A program made the position numbers and the translations under genes. Positions 34,862-43,598 of a stretch of 64,000 nucleotides of DNA are shown piece by piece (positions within the stretch are counted from its first letter, which is position 1; every line of letters starts with the position of its first letter). This DNA comes from Couchioplanes caeruleus (lineage in GTDB: Bacteria > Actinomycetota > Actinomycetes > Mycobacteriales > Micromonosporaceae). The notes below the pieces were generated by a model that saw only the letters and a program-made list of their open reading frames with translations, was not told the origin of the DNA and searched no databases. The DNA lies in contig NZ_CP092183.1 of the NCBI RefSeq assembly GCF_023499255.1, forward strand, positions 8,357,027-8,421,026, written 5' to 3'.

Positions 34862-35650
34862 TCAGTGCATAGCGGCCACGGCCAGGTCACCGCGGCCTGC
34901 GTCGACGGCGCGTACTACGGCGCTGATGGCCGGGTTGTCGTTGTTGTCGGCAACGTGTTCGAGCCATGGGTTCAGCTCGCGGACGGGCATGGCGTCGTAC
35001 AGGAATTCGGCTAGCTCCAGGGCTGCGACCAGGCCGCACAGGGCAGCGCATTCGTCGCCAGGAGGGGTGGGCCGGTAGCGGGCGGTCTCGGCGTAGTGGG
35101 CGACAGCGTCACGGATGTGAGCGCGTGCCCGTACGGCGAAGCCGTAGTGCACGGGTAGATGGGTTTCGGTTTTGACCAGTCCGGCCAGTCGGCGTCGCGT
35201 AGTTCGTTGAAGCAGTCCTACGGTGACCAGTGCGGCCCGGACCCGCTCGTACAGGTCAGCGGCGGCGAAGGACCGGAGGACGCCGCGTAGCTGATCGGCG
35301 TCCCGATGGGTGCGGATGACCTGCTCGATGGTGGTCAGCGCGGCATCCCACAGGGTGTTGGCGGTGGGTCCGGTCTGGCAGAGCGTCAACCGGCCCGGCT
35401 GGCGTTGCCATTGACGGCGGAAGTCGTCGTAGTGATAGCCGACCGCGACGTACTCCTTGAACGCCAGTTCGAGCAGGAGGGCGCCGGCCAGACCGAGTTC
35501 GAGGGACTGCTGGTTGATCAGCAGGTCACCGGTGTCATCGTCGTGGGCGAGGAGATACAGCTCGGCATGCAGGGGTAGGACGCCGCGTGGGTCGAGTCGG
35601 AAGGTGGTGGGCACGGGGTTGGCCTTGTCAGCAGTCGCGAACATGGTCAT
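34862..35650 (-). CDS. GPP34 (GOLPH3/VPS74-like) family protein
   Basis: Protein of 262 aa. LPLHAELYLLAHDDDTGDLL followed by INQQSLELGLAGALLLELA is the family opening. In eukaryotes GOLPH3 binds phosphatidylinositol-4-phosphate and retains glycosyltransferases; the role of the numerous actinobacterial members is unknown. ATG 35650 overlaps the acetamidase stop as ATGA, so it is translationally coupled to an amide-using operon, a link I cannot explain mechanistically. Confidence 0.88.
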   Translation of the reverse strand: MTMFATADKANPVPTTFRLDPRGVLPLHAELYLLAHDDDTGDLLINQQSLELGLAGALLLELAFKEYVAVGYHYDDFRRQWQRQPGRLTLCQTGPTANTLWDAALTTIEQVIRTHRDADQLRGVLRSFAAADLYERVRAALVTVGLLQRTTRRRLAGLVKTETHLPVHYGFAVRARAHIRDAVAHYAETARYRPTPPGDECAALCGLVAALELAEFLYDAMPVRELNPWLEHVADNNDNPAISAVVRAVDAGRGDLAVAAMH

Positions 35651-36669
35651 GGCGCGCCGGTCCCGGTGGCATCGGGGTGCGGCGTGGCGCGTAGCCGCTC
35701 GTGGGTACCGCCGTATAGGTCAGCGCCTCGGAGAAGGTGTTTGGGCAGGCTGGCGAGCATGGTGTAGTTCGGATCTACGACGTTGCCGACCGGTGCGGTG
35801 CCAGCCTGCGCGACGAGCTGGTAGGCGTCGAGGGTGTCGAGGCCAGTCAGTTGGGCGGTCCAGCCGACCAGATCGTGTTGGCTGATCCGGAACGCGTCTT
35901 CGAGAGGGCGGGCACAGCCGACGGACATGATCGCGTTATCGGACTCGATCCGCGGCCACAGCGTCGGCACGCCTTTGATCACTTCGATGGCGATGGTGGT
36001 CGTCATGGCGACCTCGACCGCGACCCCGCTGGCCTCTCCTTGTCCTTGGCGGGCGTGTCCGTCGCCGAGGCCGAGCATCGCTCCGTGCATGTTGACGCCG
36101 AGGTAAAGGGTGGTCCCGGCGCGTAGCTCCGGGGTGTCCATGTTCCCGCCGTGGGCGTCGCAGGTAATGGTGCTGCGGGCTTCGAAGGCGGCGGGGGCGA
36201 CTCCGACAGTGCCGTGCATAGCGTCCAGCGGCAGGTCCGCTGTGAAGTCGGAGTTGCGGGCGCGGTAGCGCACCAGCCCGGCCTCGGCGTCGATGTCGTA
36301 GAGCCAGACCCGCTCCTCCAACGGCGGTTGCAGGGTGGCCGTGTGGGAAGTGGACGTGAGCGCCCCGAAGTGCGGGAACGTGCTTGAGACCCCGGTCTTT
36401 CGGGCAGGCACGATCGACAGGAAATGCACGGCGAGGGTATCCCCGGGCTCGGCGTCCTCGATGAAGAACGGCCCGGTGACCGGGTTCAGGTACGGGAACG
36501 TGCAGACCTGACTCGGCAGGTCGTCGACGGTGGTGACGGCGCCGCCGAAGCAGTCCTCGGTGAACAGCGTCAGCACGTCGTCGGAGCGCAGGCTCGCCAC
36601 CGGCGGCACCCCGCCGAACGTGTAGGCCAGGTCCTTTGCCGTCGGGGTGTACGTGCGTTGTTCTCCCAT
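35647..36669 (-). CDS. Acetamidase/formamidase (FmdA/AmdA family)
   Basis: Protein of 340 aa that should hydrolyse a short amide to the acid and ammonia. Family marks are FTEDCFGGAV near residue 38, FIEDAEPGDTLAVHFLSI, CDAHGGNMDTPELRAGTTLY with the metal-binding HGGNMD, and LGLGDGHARQGQGE. GGAGG precedes ATG 36669 by ten bases. It follows a permease gene after five bases and is coupled to the GPP34 gene, so uptake and hydrolysis of an amide or amino-acid amide look linked. Confidence 0.9.
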   Translation of the reverse strand: MGEQRTYTPTAKDLAYTFGGVPPVASLRSDDVLTLFTEDCFGGAVTTVDDLPSQVCTFPYLNPVTGPFFIEDAEPGDTLAVHFLSIVPARKTGVSSTFPHFGALTSTSHTATLQPPLEERVWLYDIDAEAGLVRYRARNSDFTADLPLDAMHGTVGVAPAAFEARSTITCDAHGGNMDTPELRAGTTLYLGVNMHGAMLGLGDGHARQGQGEASGVAVEVAMTTTIAIEVIKGVPTLWPRIESDNAIMSVGCARPLEDAFRISQHDLVGWTAQLTGLDTLDAYQLVAQAGTAPVGNVVDPNYTMLASLPKHLLRGADLYGGTHERLRATPHPDATGTGAP

Positions 36670-36674
36670 GAGCG

Positions 36675-38087
36675 TCACGCCTCCTGACGTGCATGGGTCG
36701 CCGGCTGTGACACGGGTGCGAAGCCGGACAACTCCGGTCGGCGACCGGTCAGGTAGAGGCCGATAAGCACCAAGACGCCGAGACCGATCCAGATGAATCC
36801 GAGGCGCTGGGCGGCGACGTTCGCGTTCCAGACCACGAACCCGAGGATTGTCGCGCCGACCAGCGGCATCAGCAGATGAGCGATCAGGTTGCGGCTGCGC
36901 TTGCGGATGACGTGGTAGACGATCACCGACAGGTGCAGCAGCAGGAACGCGGTCAACGCCCCGAAGTTGATCAGACTCGACAGCAGGGCGATCCCGTCGC
37001 CGCGCTGGTTCATGTACAGGCCGAGCGCGAGCGAGACGGCGGCGACGAGCAGGATCGCGTTTCGCGGCACGTTGCGTTTGCGCGACACCTTCGCCAGGAA
37101 CGCCGGGAGTTGCTTGTCGCGGGCCATCGCGTACAGCAGCCGGGAGATCGCGACCTGCGCCACCATCGAGTCCGGCAGGCCCCAGGCGATGGCGGTCGCG
37201 ACCGCGCACACGGTGGCCAGCCATGGTCCGGACGCCACCTCGGCGGCCGTGTAGAACGCCGTCCCCGCCGGATCTCCGTTGGTGATCAGCGCTTGCGGGT
37301 CGGGAGTCAGGATCGCCGCCACCCAGGTTTGGGCGATGAACAGCAGACCGGCGACGAACAAGGCCCCGGCCATCGCCCTGCCGATCGCTTTCGATCCGCC
37401 CTTGGCCTCCTCGGCGAGCATCGCGATGCCGTCGAAGCCCAGGAACGAGAGCACCGCCACCGAGGTCGCCCCGAGCAGCAGCGACCAGCCGAACGTGTTC
37501 GGGTTGTACAGCGGCTCCCAGGTCCACCGGCCGGCCCCGCTGATGATCGCCCATATGCCGAAGCCGAGGAAGATGAGCAGGACGACCAGTTCGCCGATGA
37601 GCATGATCCAGGTGAATCGGGCAGTCATCCGGATCCCCATCGAGTTCACAACCGTGTTCGCCGCGACGAAGGCGATCAGCCACAGCCACACCGGGATCGC
37701 GGGTACGGTCGCGTTCATCGCGACTGCGGCGACCAGGTACAGCAGCGAGGGCACCAGGATGTAGTCGAGCATGATCGCCCACCCGGCCACGAATCCGACG
37801 GGGGCGCCGATGCCCCGGCCTACGTAGTTGTAGACCGACCCGGATAGCGGGAACGCCTTCACCATCTGCGCGTACGAGAACGCGGTGAAGACCAGCGCGA
37901 CGACACCGATCGCATAGGCCCCGACCACCATGCCGCCGGAGGCGGAGAACACCGCGCCGAAGATCGCCATCGGCGCAATCGGCACCATGAAGATGAGGCC
38001 GTAGGCAAGCAGGTCACGGAACCGCAGCGCGCGCCGCAACTCCTGCTGATAGCCGAACCGCTGTAACTCCTCGACCGGATACGACAC
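36675..38087 (-). CDS. APC-superfamily amino acid/amide permease
   Basis: Protein of 470 aa with about 12 membrane segments. The first helix motif FRDLLAYGLIFMVPIAPMAI and the FPLSGSVYNYVGRGIGAPVG loop are typical of APC transporters; SFLGFDGIAMLAEEAKGG is the conserved helix 6 region. GTG 38087 is preferred over upstream starts because the protein then begins just before the first helix and AGGGA lies upstream. It leads the permease-acetamidase-GPP34 operon. Substrate is unknown but probably the amide handled by the next gene. Confidence 0.87.
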   Translation of the reverse strand: MSYPVEELQRFGYQQELRRALRFRDLLAYGLIFMVPIAPMAIFGAVFSASGGMVVGAYAIGVVALVFTAFSYAQMVKAFPLSGSVYNYVGRGIGAPVGFVAGWAIMLDYILVPSLLYLVAAVAMNATVPAIPVWLWLIAFVAANTVVNSMGIRMTARFTWIMLIGELVVLLIFLGFGIWAIISGAGRWTWEPLYNPNTFGWSLLLGATSVAVLSFLGFDGIAMLAEEAKGGSKAIGRAMAGALFVAGLLFIAQTWVAAILTPDPQALITNGDPAGTAFYTAAEVASGPWLATVCAVATAIAWGLPDSMVAQVAISRLLYAMARDKQLPAFLAKVSRKRNVPRNAILLVAAVSLALGLYMNQRGDGIALLSSLINFGALTAFLLLHLSVIVYHVIRKRSRNLIAHLLMPLVGATILGFVVWNANVAAQRLGFIWIGLGVLVLIGLYLTGRRPELSGFAPVSQPATHARQEA

Positions 38088-38240
38088 CGGGGATGTCCCT
38101 TCACTGGCTCTGTATGGGGGTTTTGGGTCCGCCCTCGGGAGATCGGGCAGACGGAGGTTGCAGGGGCACGAGGGCCGAGTCACAACGGGTGGACCGCGCT
38201 ACCCGCCGCCGCGCCCGATGGCAACGACGGCGGGCGCGGC

Positions 38241-38573
38241 TTACACGCGGCGGACGAATCGCACGTCGTCGACCGTCCCGCCGACCTCGATCCGGGAATA
38301 CAGGTGGAACAGCGCCTCGGGCGGTTTCATCGACCCGCCCGGCGTGCCCTTGCCCGGAGCGCGAGAAGCCGCCTCCGCACGCACGAGCCGCTCGATGTTG
38401 TCCGCGTCGAGCGGCCGGAGGCGGCATCCGCATACCGACCGGTACTCTCGCTTCGACGCCGGCGAACTCGAACGACAAAACCGGGCACCACAGCGGCAGA
38501 AGAGCAGGCCACATAGCGGATACGACCCGGTCGACCCGGCTCGCCGCGTGATCTCGTCATTGGTCGCGCGCAC
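38241..38573 (-). CDS. Small zinc-ribbon protein, resembling the zinc domain of serine recombinases
   Basis: Protein of 110 aa. The core YPLCGLLFCRCGARFCRS followed by REYRSVCGCRLRPLDADNIE has two CxC/CxxC pairs, like the zinc beta-ribbon after the catalytic part of large serine recombinases. GTG 38573 is chosen for AAGGAG six bases upstream. The frame stays open to 38939, with another start (ATG 38867 region) behind AGGAGG, so a longer protein of about 210 aa is possible, although the added part is low-complexity. It could be a free-standing DNA-binding protein or a recombinase relic. Confidence 0.5.
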   Translation of the reverse strand: MRATNDEITRRAGSTGSYPLCGLLFCRCGARFCRSSSPASKREYRSVCGCRLRPLDADNIERLVRAEAASRAPGKGTPGGSMKPPEALFHLYSRIEVGGTVDDVRFVRRV

Positions 38574-39196
38574 AGTCGACTCCTTCGCTGCCGTCACCAG
38601 TGAGTACCGATGAGGCACCTGTTCACGGCCGTGCGGCTGGTCGCGCCGTGAGAAGGCGGACCAACCGCACGGCCGGGTCCGGCCATCGCGCTCGGGGGAA
38701 GGCTGTGACCGGACAGGAGGGGAGGACGCGACCCCTGCCGTTGCGCACCGGCCGACTACCGCAAGGTGCGGGCCGTCGCTGCCAAAGCGCTGGGGCATGT
38801 CGTCGACGTCGGGTACTGCGGCACCGTTACGACGTGCGGTCGGTGCCGGTGACCCGCTGGCAGTCATCACATCCTCCTCGGTGCCAACCAGATTTTGGGT
38901 TGCCGTGCTGCGACAGTCCGGCGAGTGTTCGTTGCACAAGCCATCGATATGTCGCGTGTGGTGTGCCTACGATTACCGACAGTCGGCAGGCTCGGAACCC
39001 CGAATTACCGGGAGTTTTAGTAGGAGAGTTACCGGGAGAACGGGCTCTGAGCTGCACGTCTATGGCACGGGCCAGAACCGGTGAGCCCTCCAGGGCGCAA
39101 AGCCGGGGTTACGCTCTGGCCACACCGGACGATGCCGCACGGCCCCGACAGTCGCGGTGTTGTTCACGTTGATTAGTCCGCGCCGGAGGAACCTCG
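38574..39196. other. Divergent intergenic region, possible N-terminal extension of the zinc-ribbon gene
   Basis: The left 300 bases can be read as an in-frame extension of the zinc-ribbon gene on the minus strand, of doubtful quality. The right 250 bases lead into the XRE gene and hold ATTACCG repeats. I see no other gene. Confidence 0.35.
39005..39038 (+). repeat. Direct repeats TTACCGGGAG upstream of the XRE gene
   Basis: TTACCGGGAG occurs at 39005-39014 and again at 39029-39038, 24 bases apart; a partial copy, ATTACCG, lies at 38972. They stand about 160 bases before the XRE start and may be operator sites. Confidence 0.45.
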
Positions 39197-40078
39197 ATGG
39201 TCAGCCCATATGTACGACGGCGTCGCCTCGCAGCTGAGTTGGTCCAATTGCGCGAGGAACATGGCTACTCGACGGTCCGGCTCGCCACCGCCGTCCGAAT
39301 GCCTCGGCAACGCATCAGCCAGCTCCAGAATGGGCACGTCCGTCCGGCTGACGACGAGATCGCCCGCATCCTCGACGTCCTCCGAGTCGGCGAACGTCGC
39401 CGGGAACAAATCATGTCCATAGCCAGGGACGCCCGGGAACGTGGCTGGTGGGAGAAGTTCCGCGACGAGATGGGACCGCAGCAGGCCCTGTACGCCGACT
39501 TGGAGGCCGGCGCCCGTTCGATCGCCGAGTACCACCTGACGCTGCTGCCCGGCCTACTCCAGATTCCGGAGTTCACCGAGGTCCGCGCTCGCGCCAACCG
39601 CGGCATCCGCCCCGAGGCGTTCGATCCGACCCGCGCATTGGAAGCCCGCGCTGTCCGGCAACGTATCCTCGATCGAGCGGACGGACCCAGCTACGAGGTC
39701 ATCATCGATGAACTCGCGATACGCCGGCCCGCAGCACCGCCGGGTGTGACCAGAGCCCAGCTTCTTCACCTCGTTCGGGTCGGGCGTGGGCGGCGGAAGG
39801 TCACCATCCGAATCCTGCCGCTATCGGCCGCCTTGCCCGGGTACGTCGTGCCCAAGTCGGCCTTTTTCACGTATCGCTTCCCCGACCCGAAGGATCCGAC
39901 CGTTGTCGCCGTCGACACCGACGGCGAGGATTTGGTCCTCACGACACCGGCCCAGACCGGCCATTACGTCGACCTGTATCAGCGCCTTCAACAGGCGGCG
40001 CTGGACCCCGCCGGAAGCCTTGATCTCCTCGCCGCAGCGGCCGAGGATCTGTCCGACCATGCAGGGAGCAGATCATGA
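39197..40078 (+). CDS. XRE-family regulator with DUF5753
   Basis: Protein of 293 aa. The N-terminal HTH_31 domain reads LAAELVQLREEHGYSTVRLA, then MPRQRISQLQNGH. The C-terminal DUF5753 domain shows YHLTLLPGLLQIPEFTEVRA and the family strand FFTYRFPDPKDPTVVAVDT. Such proteins pair with a DUF397 protein and control development or antibiotic production in streptomycetes. GGAGG lies seven bases before ATG 39197. The stop overlaps the DUF397 start (ATGA). Confidence 0.92.
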   Translation: MVSPYVRRRRLAAELVQLREEHGYSTVRLATAVRMPRQRISQLQNGHVRPADDEIARILDVLRVGERRREQIMSIARDARERGWWEKFRDEMGPQQALYADLEAGARSIAEYHLTLLPGLLQIPEFTEVRARANRGIRPEAFDPTRALEARAVRQRILDRADGPSYEVIIDELAIRRPAAPPGVTRAQLLHLVRVGRGRRKVTIRILPLSAALPGYVVPKSAFFTYRFPDPKDPTVVAVDTDGEDLVLTTPAQTGHYVDLYQRLQQAALDPAGSLDLLAAAAEDLSDHAGSRS

Positions 40079-40275
40079 GTCTCAGCAAGTTCGCGAACTG
40101 GTTCAAGAGCAGCTACAGCGATGGCGCCAGCAACTGCGTCGAGGTGGCCTTCGCCGATGACGAGACGGTCGGCCTGCGCGATAGCAAGAACCGTAAGGGC
40201 CCCGTCCTCGAATTCAACCGGGGCGAGTGGTCCGCATTCATCGAGGGAGTCCAATCCGGAGAGTTCGAGCGCTGA
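40075..40275 (+). CDS. DUF397 small partner protein
   Basis: Protein of 66 aa, with WFKSSYSDGASNCVEVAFAD and VGLRDSKNRKGPVLEF, the family signature. DUF397 proteins are the cognate partners of XRE-DUF5753 regulators, and the overlap of start and stop supports a two-gene unit. Proposed to act as antagonist or toxin/antitoxin-like partner; the exact mechanism is not settled for this pair. Confidence 0.92.
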   Translation: MSLSKFANWFKSSYSDGASNCVEVAFADDETVGLRDSKNRKGPVLEFNRGEWSAFIEGVQSGEFER

Positions 40276-40329
40276 CGGTCCCCGCAGGCCTGAGAGTTGA
40301 TGCGTCATCTCGTCGAAAGGTGAGACGTT

Positions 40330-41838
40330 GTGGACGACGGAAGTAGCCCCAACACCAAACTGATCGATGCTCGCGGCCGTACGAAGTCCCCAACCGGCTC
40401 CGGCCGCCCCATGTCGCGGCAGGAGCTGGCGGAGGCAGTCAACGCCTGGCAGTGGTCCAGATACGAACGCGACGATCGGCTGGACGAGACCGACATCGGC
40501 AAGCTCGAACGCGGTGAGATTCGCTGGCCTGGCCGGACCCGCCGGGAAGGCTTCCGAGCCGTCCTCAGCGCGACGACCGACGCAGAACTGGGCTTCTTCC
40601 GAACCAGACGCATCCGCTCTTCGGATACGGCCGTCTCGGTGGCCCAAGTTCCGCGGCTGCCGCCCCTGATGACCAGCACAGGGCTGACCCAGCGTGGGCC
40701 CGGATCTCCTCGGGCCATGGAGAATTTGCTGCGATCGACCGGTGGGCAGTTCTTCGACGGAGAGTCGATAGACACCCGAACCTATCCCGCCGTCGATGAC
40801 GGACGGATTCTGGCAGCGGTCCCAGCCGACTTCGCGGCGAGCCGGTTTCTCACCCGCGCCCGGCGGGGCCTGGTGGTGGGAGCCATCGCCGATGACGACG
40901 GCTCTACGGGCTACGGCCTTGACACCCGGCAGGCTCGCCGGCGCCTGGCGAAGGCCGGTCCTGGGGCACGCCTGCTGATCCCGCCCGCATACGTTCTGGA
41001 TGACGTGACAGTCGGGATTCTCTGGGCGGTGGTCAACCTGGACGAGCCACTCCTCAATGACGACTCGCTGCTTCATGATCTTCAGCAGGAACTCCTGCCC
41101 TACGAGGCAATGCCGAGCTCGTCACTTGGGCGAGATCTCGCCTCGGGGTTGACCGCGGTGTCCCAGATGTGGATAGGCAGCTACTTCTGCGCTCACCACA
41201 TCCTTCGCCACCTCGACGGCCTCGCCGACATCCCGGAGTTCTGGACACGGGAACGGCGCGGCGAAGAGGCCAGTACCTGGCTTCTGTTCAGGCACAAGTA
41301 CGACTATCTACGGGCGATAGCCGAGCGGTTCGCCGGCGGACCGATGACCCGAGCGTTCTGCATCCCGCCGGACGCAGTCGTCGCCTCGCCGCCCGGTGAA
41401 CGCATCCTGCTCCTCCTCAGTGCCGCCCTGATGGAGTCGTTCGGCATCCAGGTCAACGTCTGCACTGAGACGGAGTACTCGGCGGTCGAGGGCTTCGTTC
41501 TCGACCGGGGCCGCGAGGCCATCGTGGCGAACTGGGTCGGCGCCGACGGGATCTGGCAGGTCGGCGTGACCACCGATCACCCCTCCGTACGCGACTACGG
41601 CGAGATCGCCGCTTACACCGGGGCGCACTCCGCCATCACGGGCCCGCACGCCGGCCGTCGACTCCGGATGCTGGCCGACTACCTGGAACTGGACTGGGCG
41701 TGGCTCGTCGAGCGCTGCCGACAGCTGGGCGAGCACGGATGCAGCGGATTCGCCGCACCCCGGAGCCGGCTGCTTTCCGTCGCAGGAGTTGACCGCGCCT
41801 GCCAGTACGTGGGCGAAGTCGGCATGATCAGCCGATAG
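40330..41838 (+). CDS. HTH regulator with large unknown C-terminal domain
   Basis: Protein of 502 aa. The first 80 residues are an HTH module (GSGRPMSRQELAEAVNAWQW, then DETDIGKLERGEIRWPG) nearly identical in layout to the start of the gene at 43599. After a linker, residues 150-500 form a domain with QMWIGSYFCAHHILRHLDGL and an IPPDAVVASPPGERILLLLS stretch that I do not recognise; it may sense a metabolite or bind a partner. GTG 40330 has AAAGGTGAG upstream. It is followed after 39 bases by the asparaginase gene. Confidence 0.7.
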   Translation: MDDGSSPNTKLIDARGRTKSPTGSGRPMSRQELAEAVNAWQWSRYERDDRLDETDIGKLERGEIRWPGRTRREGFRAVLSATTDAELGFFRTRRIRSSDTAVSVAQVPRLPPLMTSTGLTQRGPGSPRAMENLLRSTGGQFFDGESIDTRTYPAVDDGRILAAVPADFAASRFLTRARRGLVVGAIADDDGSTGYGLDTRQARRRLAKAGPGARLLIPPAYVLDDVTVGILWAVVNLDEPLLNDDSLLHDLQQELLPYEAMPSSSLGRDLASGLTAVSQMWIGSYFCAHHILRHLDGLADIPEFWTRERRGEEASTWLLFRHKYDYLRAIAERFAGGPMTRAFCIPPDAVVASPPGERILLLLSAALMESFGIQVNVCTETEYSAVEGFVLDRGREAIVANWVGADGIWQVGVTTDHPSVRDYGEIAAYTGAHSAITGPHAGRRLRMLADYLELDWAWLVERCRQLGEHGCSGFAAPRSRLLSVAGVDRACQYVGEVGMISR

Positions 41839-41877
41839 GCTCCGATTATCCGTTCCTTGAACTGGAGGACAGCCACT

Positions 41878-42957
41878 GTGGGTGCTGAGATGCCCAAGCC
41901 ACGCCGAGTCCTGGTGGTCAGCCTGGGCGGCACGATCACGATGACGGCCGCGGCGAGTGGCGGTGTCGTACCCGCTCTTGCCGCACAGGACCTGCTGGCG
42001 GCAGTTCCGGGACTTGCGGACCTCGACGTCACCGTCGAGACGGCCGACTTCCGGCGTTTGCCCGGGGCGTCGCTGTCCCTGGCGGACGTCACGGCGCTGT
42101 CCCTGTTGGTGCGCCAGCGCCTCGCCGACGGTGTCGACGGCGTCGTCGTGGTGCAGGGCACGGACACCATCGAAGAGACCGCCTACCTGCTCGACCTGTA
42201 CCACGCCGGGCCGCAGCCGGTCGTCGTCACCGGCGCAATGCGCAACCCGACCTTGGCCGGGGCCGACGGACCAGCGAATCTGCTCGCCGCCGTCCAAACC
42301 GCCGCCAGTCAGACCGCCTGCGGCCTGGGCTGTCTGGTCGTGTTCGCCGACGAGATCCACGCTGCCCGGCGCGTTCGCAAGACCCACTCGACGGCCGGGT
42401 CCACGTTCCAATCCCCGAACGGTGGACCGCTCGGCTACCTGGTCGAAGGCCAGCCTCGCCTGGTCAACCGGCTCGGCGCTCGCCACGTCGTCCCGCTGCC
42501 CGGCGACGGGCCGCGCCCCCGGGTGGTACTGGTGACGATCAGCCTCGGCGACGACGGTGTCCTGCTCGACGGCCTCGCTGACCGGACCGACGGTGTGGTG
42601 ATCGCCGGGTTCGGCGTGGGCCACGTCCCACAGGATCTCGTGCCCGCGCTGACGGACCTCGCCGACCGGATTCCGGTCGTGCTGGCCAGCCGGACTGGCG
42701 CCGGACCGGTACTGACCACGACCTACGGCTTCCCCGGCTCGGAACGGGATCTGCTGAGCCGAGGGCTCATCCCAGCCGGATTCCTCGACGCCTACAAGGC
42801 CCGCATCCTGCTGAACGCGTTACTTGCCGCCGGAGCCGATCAGAAGACGGTCACCGCGGCGATCACCGCAGCCGGCGGCTGCGGCGACCCCGAGGCATGG
42901 CCATGGGCGACCGGCACCGACAGCGCGGCGGCGAAGCCGGAGGTTCAAGGTGCGTAG
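41878..42957 (+). CDS. L-asparaginase-family amidohydrolase
   Basis: Protein of 359 aa that should hydrolyse asparagine or a related amide. VVSLGGTITM carries the first catalytic threonine (T19), VVVQGTDTIEETAYLLD the second Thr-Asp pair, and VVVTGAMRNPTLAGADGPAN is a family signature. GTG 41878 has GGAGG ten bases upstream; ATG 41890 is possible. No signal peptide, so it is a cytoplasmic enzyme. Overlaps the PPC-domain gene by 8 bases, making the two translationally linked. Confidence 0.92.
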   Translation: MGAEMPKPRRVLVVSLGGTITMTAAASGGVVPALAAQDLLAAVPGLADLDVTVETADFRRLPGASLSLADVTALSLLVRQRLADGVDGVVVVQGTDTIEETAYLLDLYHAGPQPVVVTGAMRNPTLAGADGPANLLAAVQTAASQTACGLGCLVVFADEIHAARRVRKTHSTAGSTFQSPNGGPLGYLVEGQPRLVNRLGARHVVPLPGDGPRPRVVLVTISLGDDGVLLDGLADRTDGVVIAGFGVGHVPQDLVPALTDLADRIPVVLASRTGAGPVLTTTYGFPGSERDLLSRGLIPAGFLDAYKARILLNALLAAGADQKTVTAAITAAGGCGDPEAWPWATGTDSAAAKPEVQGA

Positions 42958-43420
42958 TCAGCAGGTCGACATCGGCCGCAGCTTCGTCGTGGTGTTCGAC
43001 CACGGCGACGACTTCTTCACCGCCCTCGCCGAGTTCTGCCGCGAAAACAACGTCCGGCACGGGATCATCCCCACCTTCATCGCCGGATTCTCGCAGGTCG
43101 AGGTCGTCGGCACCTGCGCGAAACTCGACAACCCGCAGGCCCCGGTCTGGTCCGCCGTCCACCTGAGCAACGTCGAGGCCCTCGGCGGTGGCACCATCGC
43201 CTACGACGAAACCGAGCAGCGGATCCTGCCGCACATTCACGTGTCCGTCGGGCTCAAGGAGCACAGCGCCACCGCGCACACCAGCCACCTGCTCTCGGCC
43301 ACCGTCCAGTTCCTCACCGAGATGTACTTCGTCGAGGTCTCCCGGCCGGCACTGCACCGAGAGCGCGATCCCCACCTCTACGACGTCCCGCTCCTGCGTT
43401 TCGACACTGCCGAAAATTGA
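42950..43420 (+). CDS. PPC-domain (DUF296) protein
   Basis: Protein of 156 aa covering one PCC/PPC domain (PF03479). Marks include FVVVFDHGDDFFTALAEFCR, then GIIPTFIAGFSQVEVVG, and HIHVSVGLKEHSATAHTSHL with the conserved histidines that can bind metal. Stand-alone bacterial PPC proteins form trimers; their function is largely unknown, though some bind DNA in plants. GTG 42950 has GGAGG seven bases before it. Coupled to asparaginase; a role in sensing or handling its substrate is a guess. Confidence 0.85.
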   Translation: MRSQQVDIGRSFVVVFDHGDDFFTALAEFCRENNVRHGIIPTFIAGFSQVEVVGTCAKLDNPQAPVWSAVHLSNVEALGGGTIAYDETEQRILPHIHVSVGLKEHSATAHTSHLLSATVQFLTEMYFVEVSRPALHRERDPHLYDVPLLRFDTAEN

Positions 43421-43598
43421 GGAGCGACAATCTCCTGGGTCGGCTCAAGGAGCCACGCACCCGAGACCTGCCGCGCCAATCGACCACCGGCAGATAGGCC
43501 ATCATGGGGTGGGCGGTATGAGGCGCCACCCTGCGCCAGGCCATAGCCACCCGAAGATCCCATCGGCTGCTTTCCGACGTGCGGAGGATGGTGCCACG

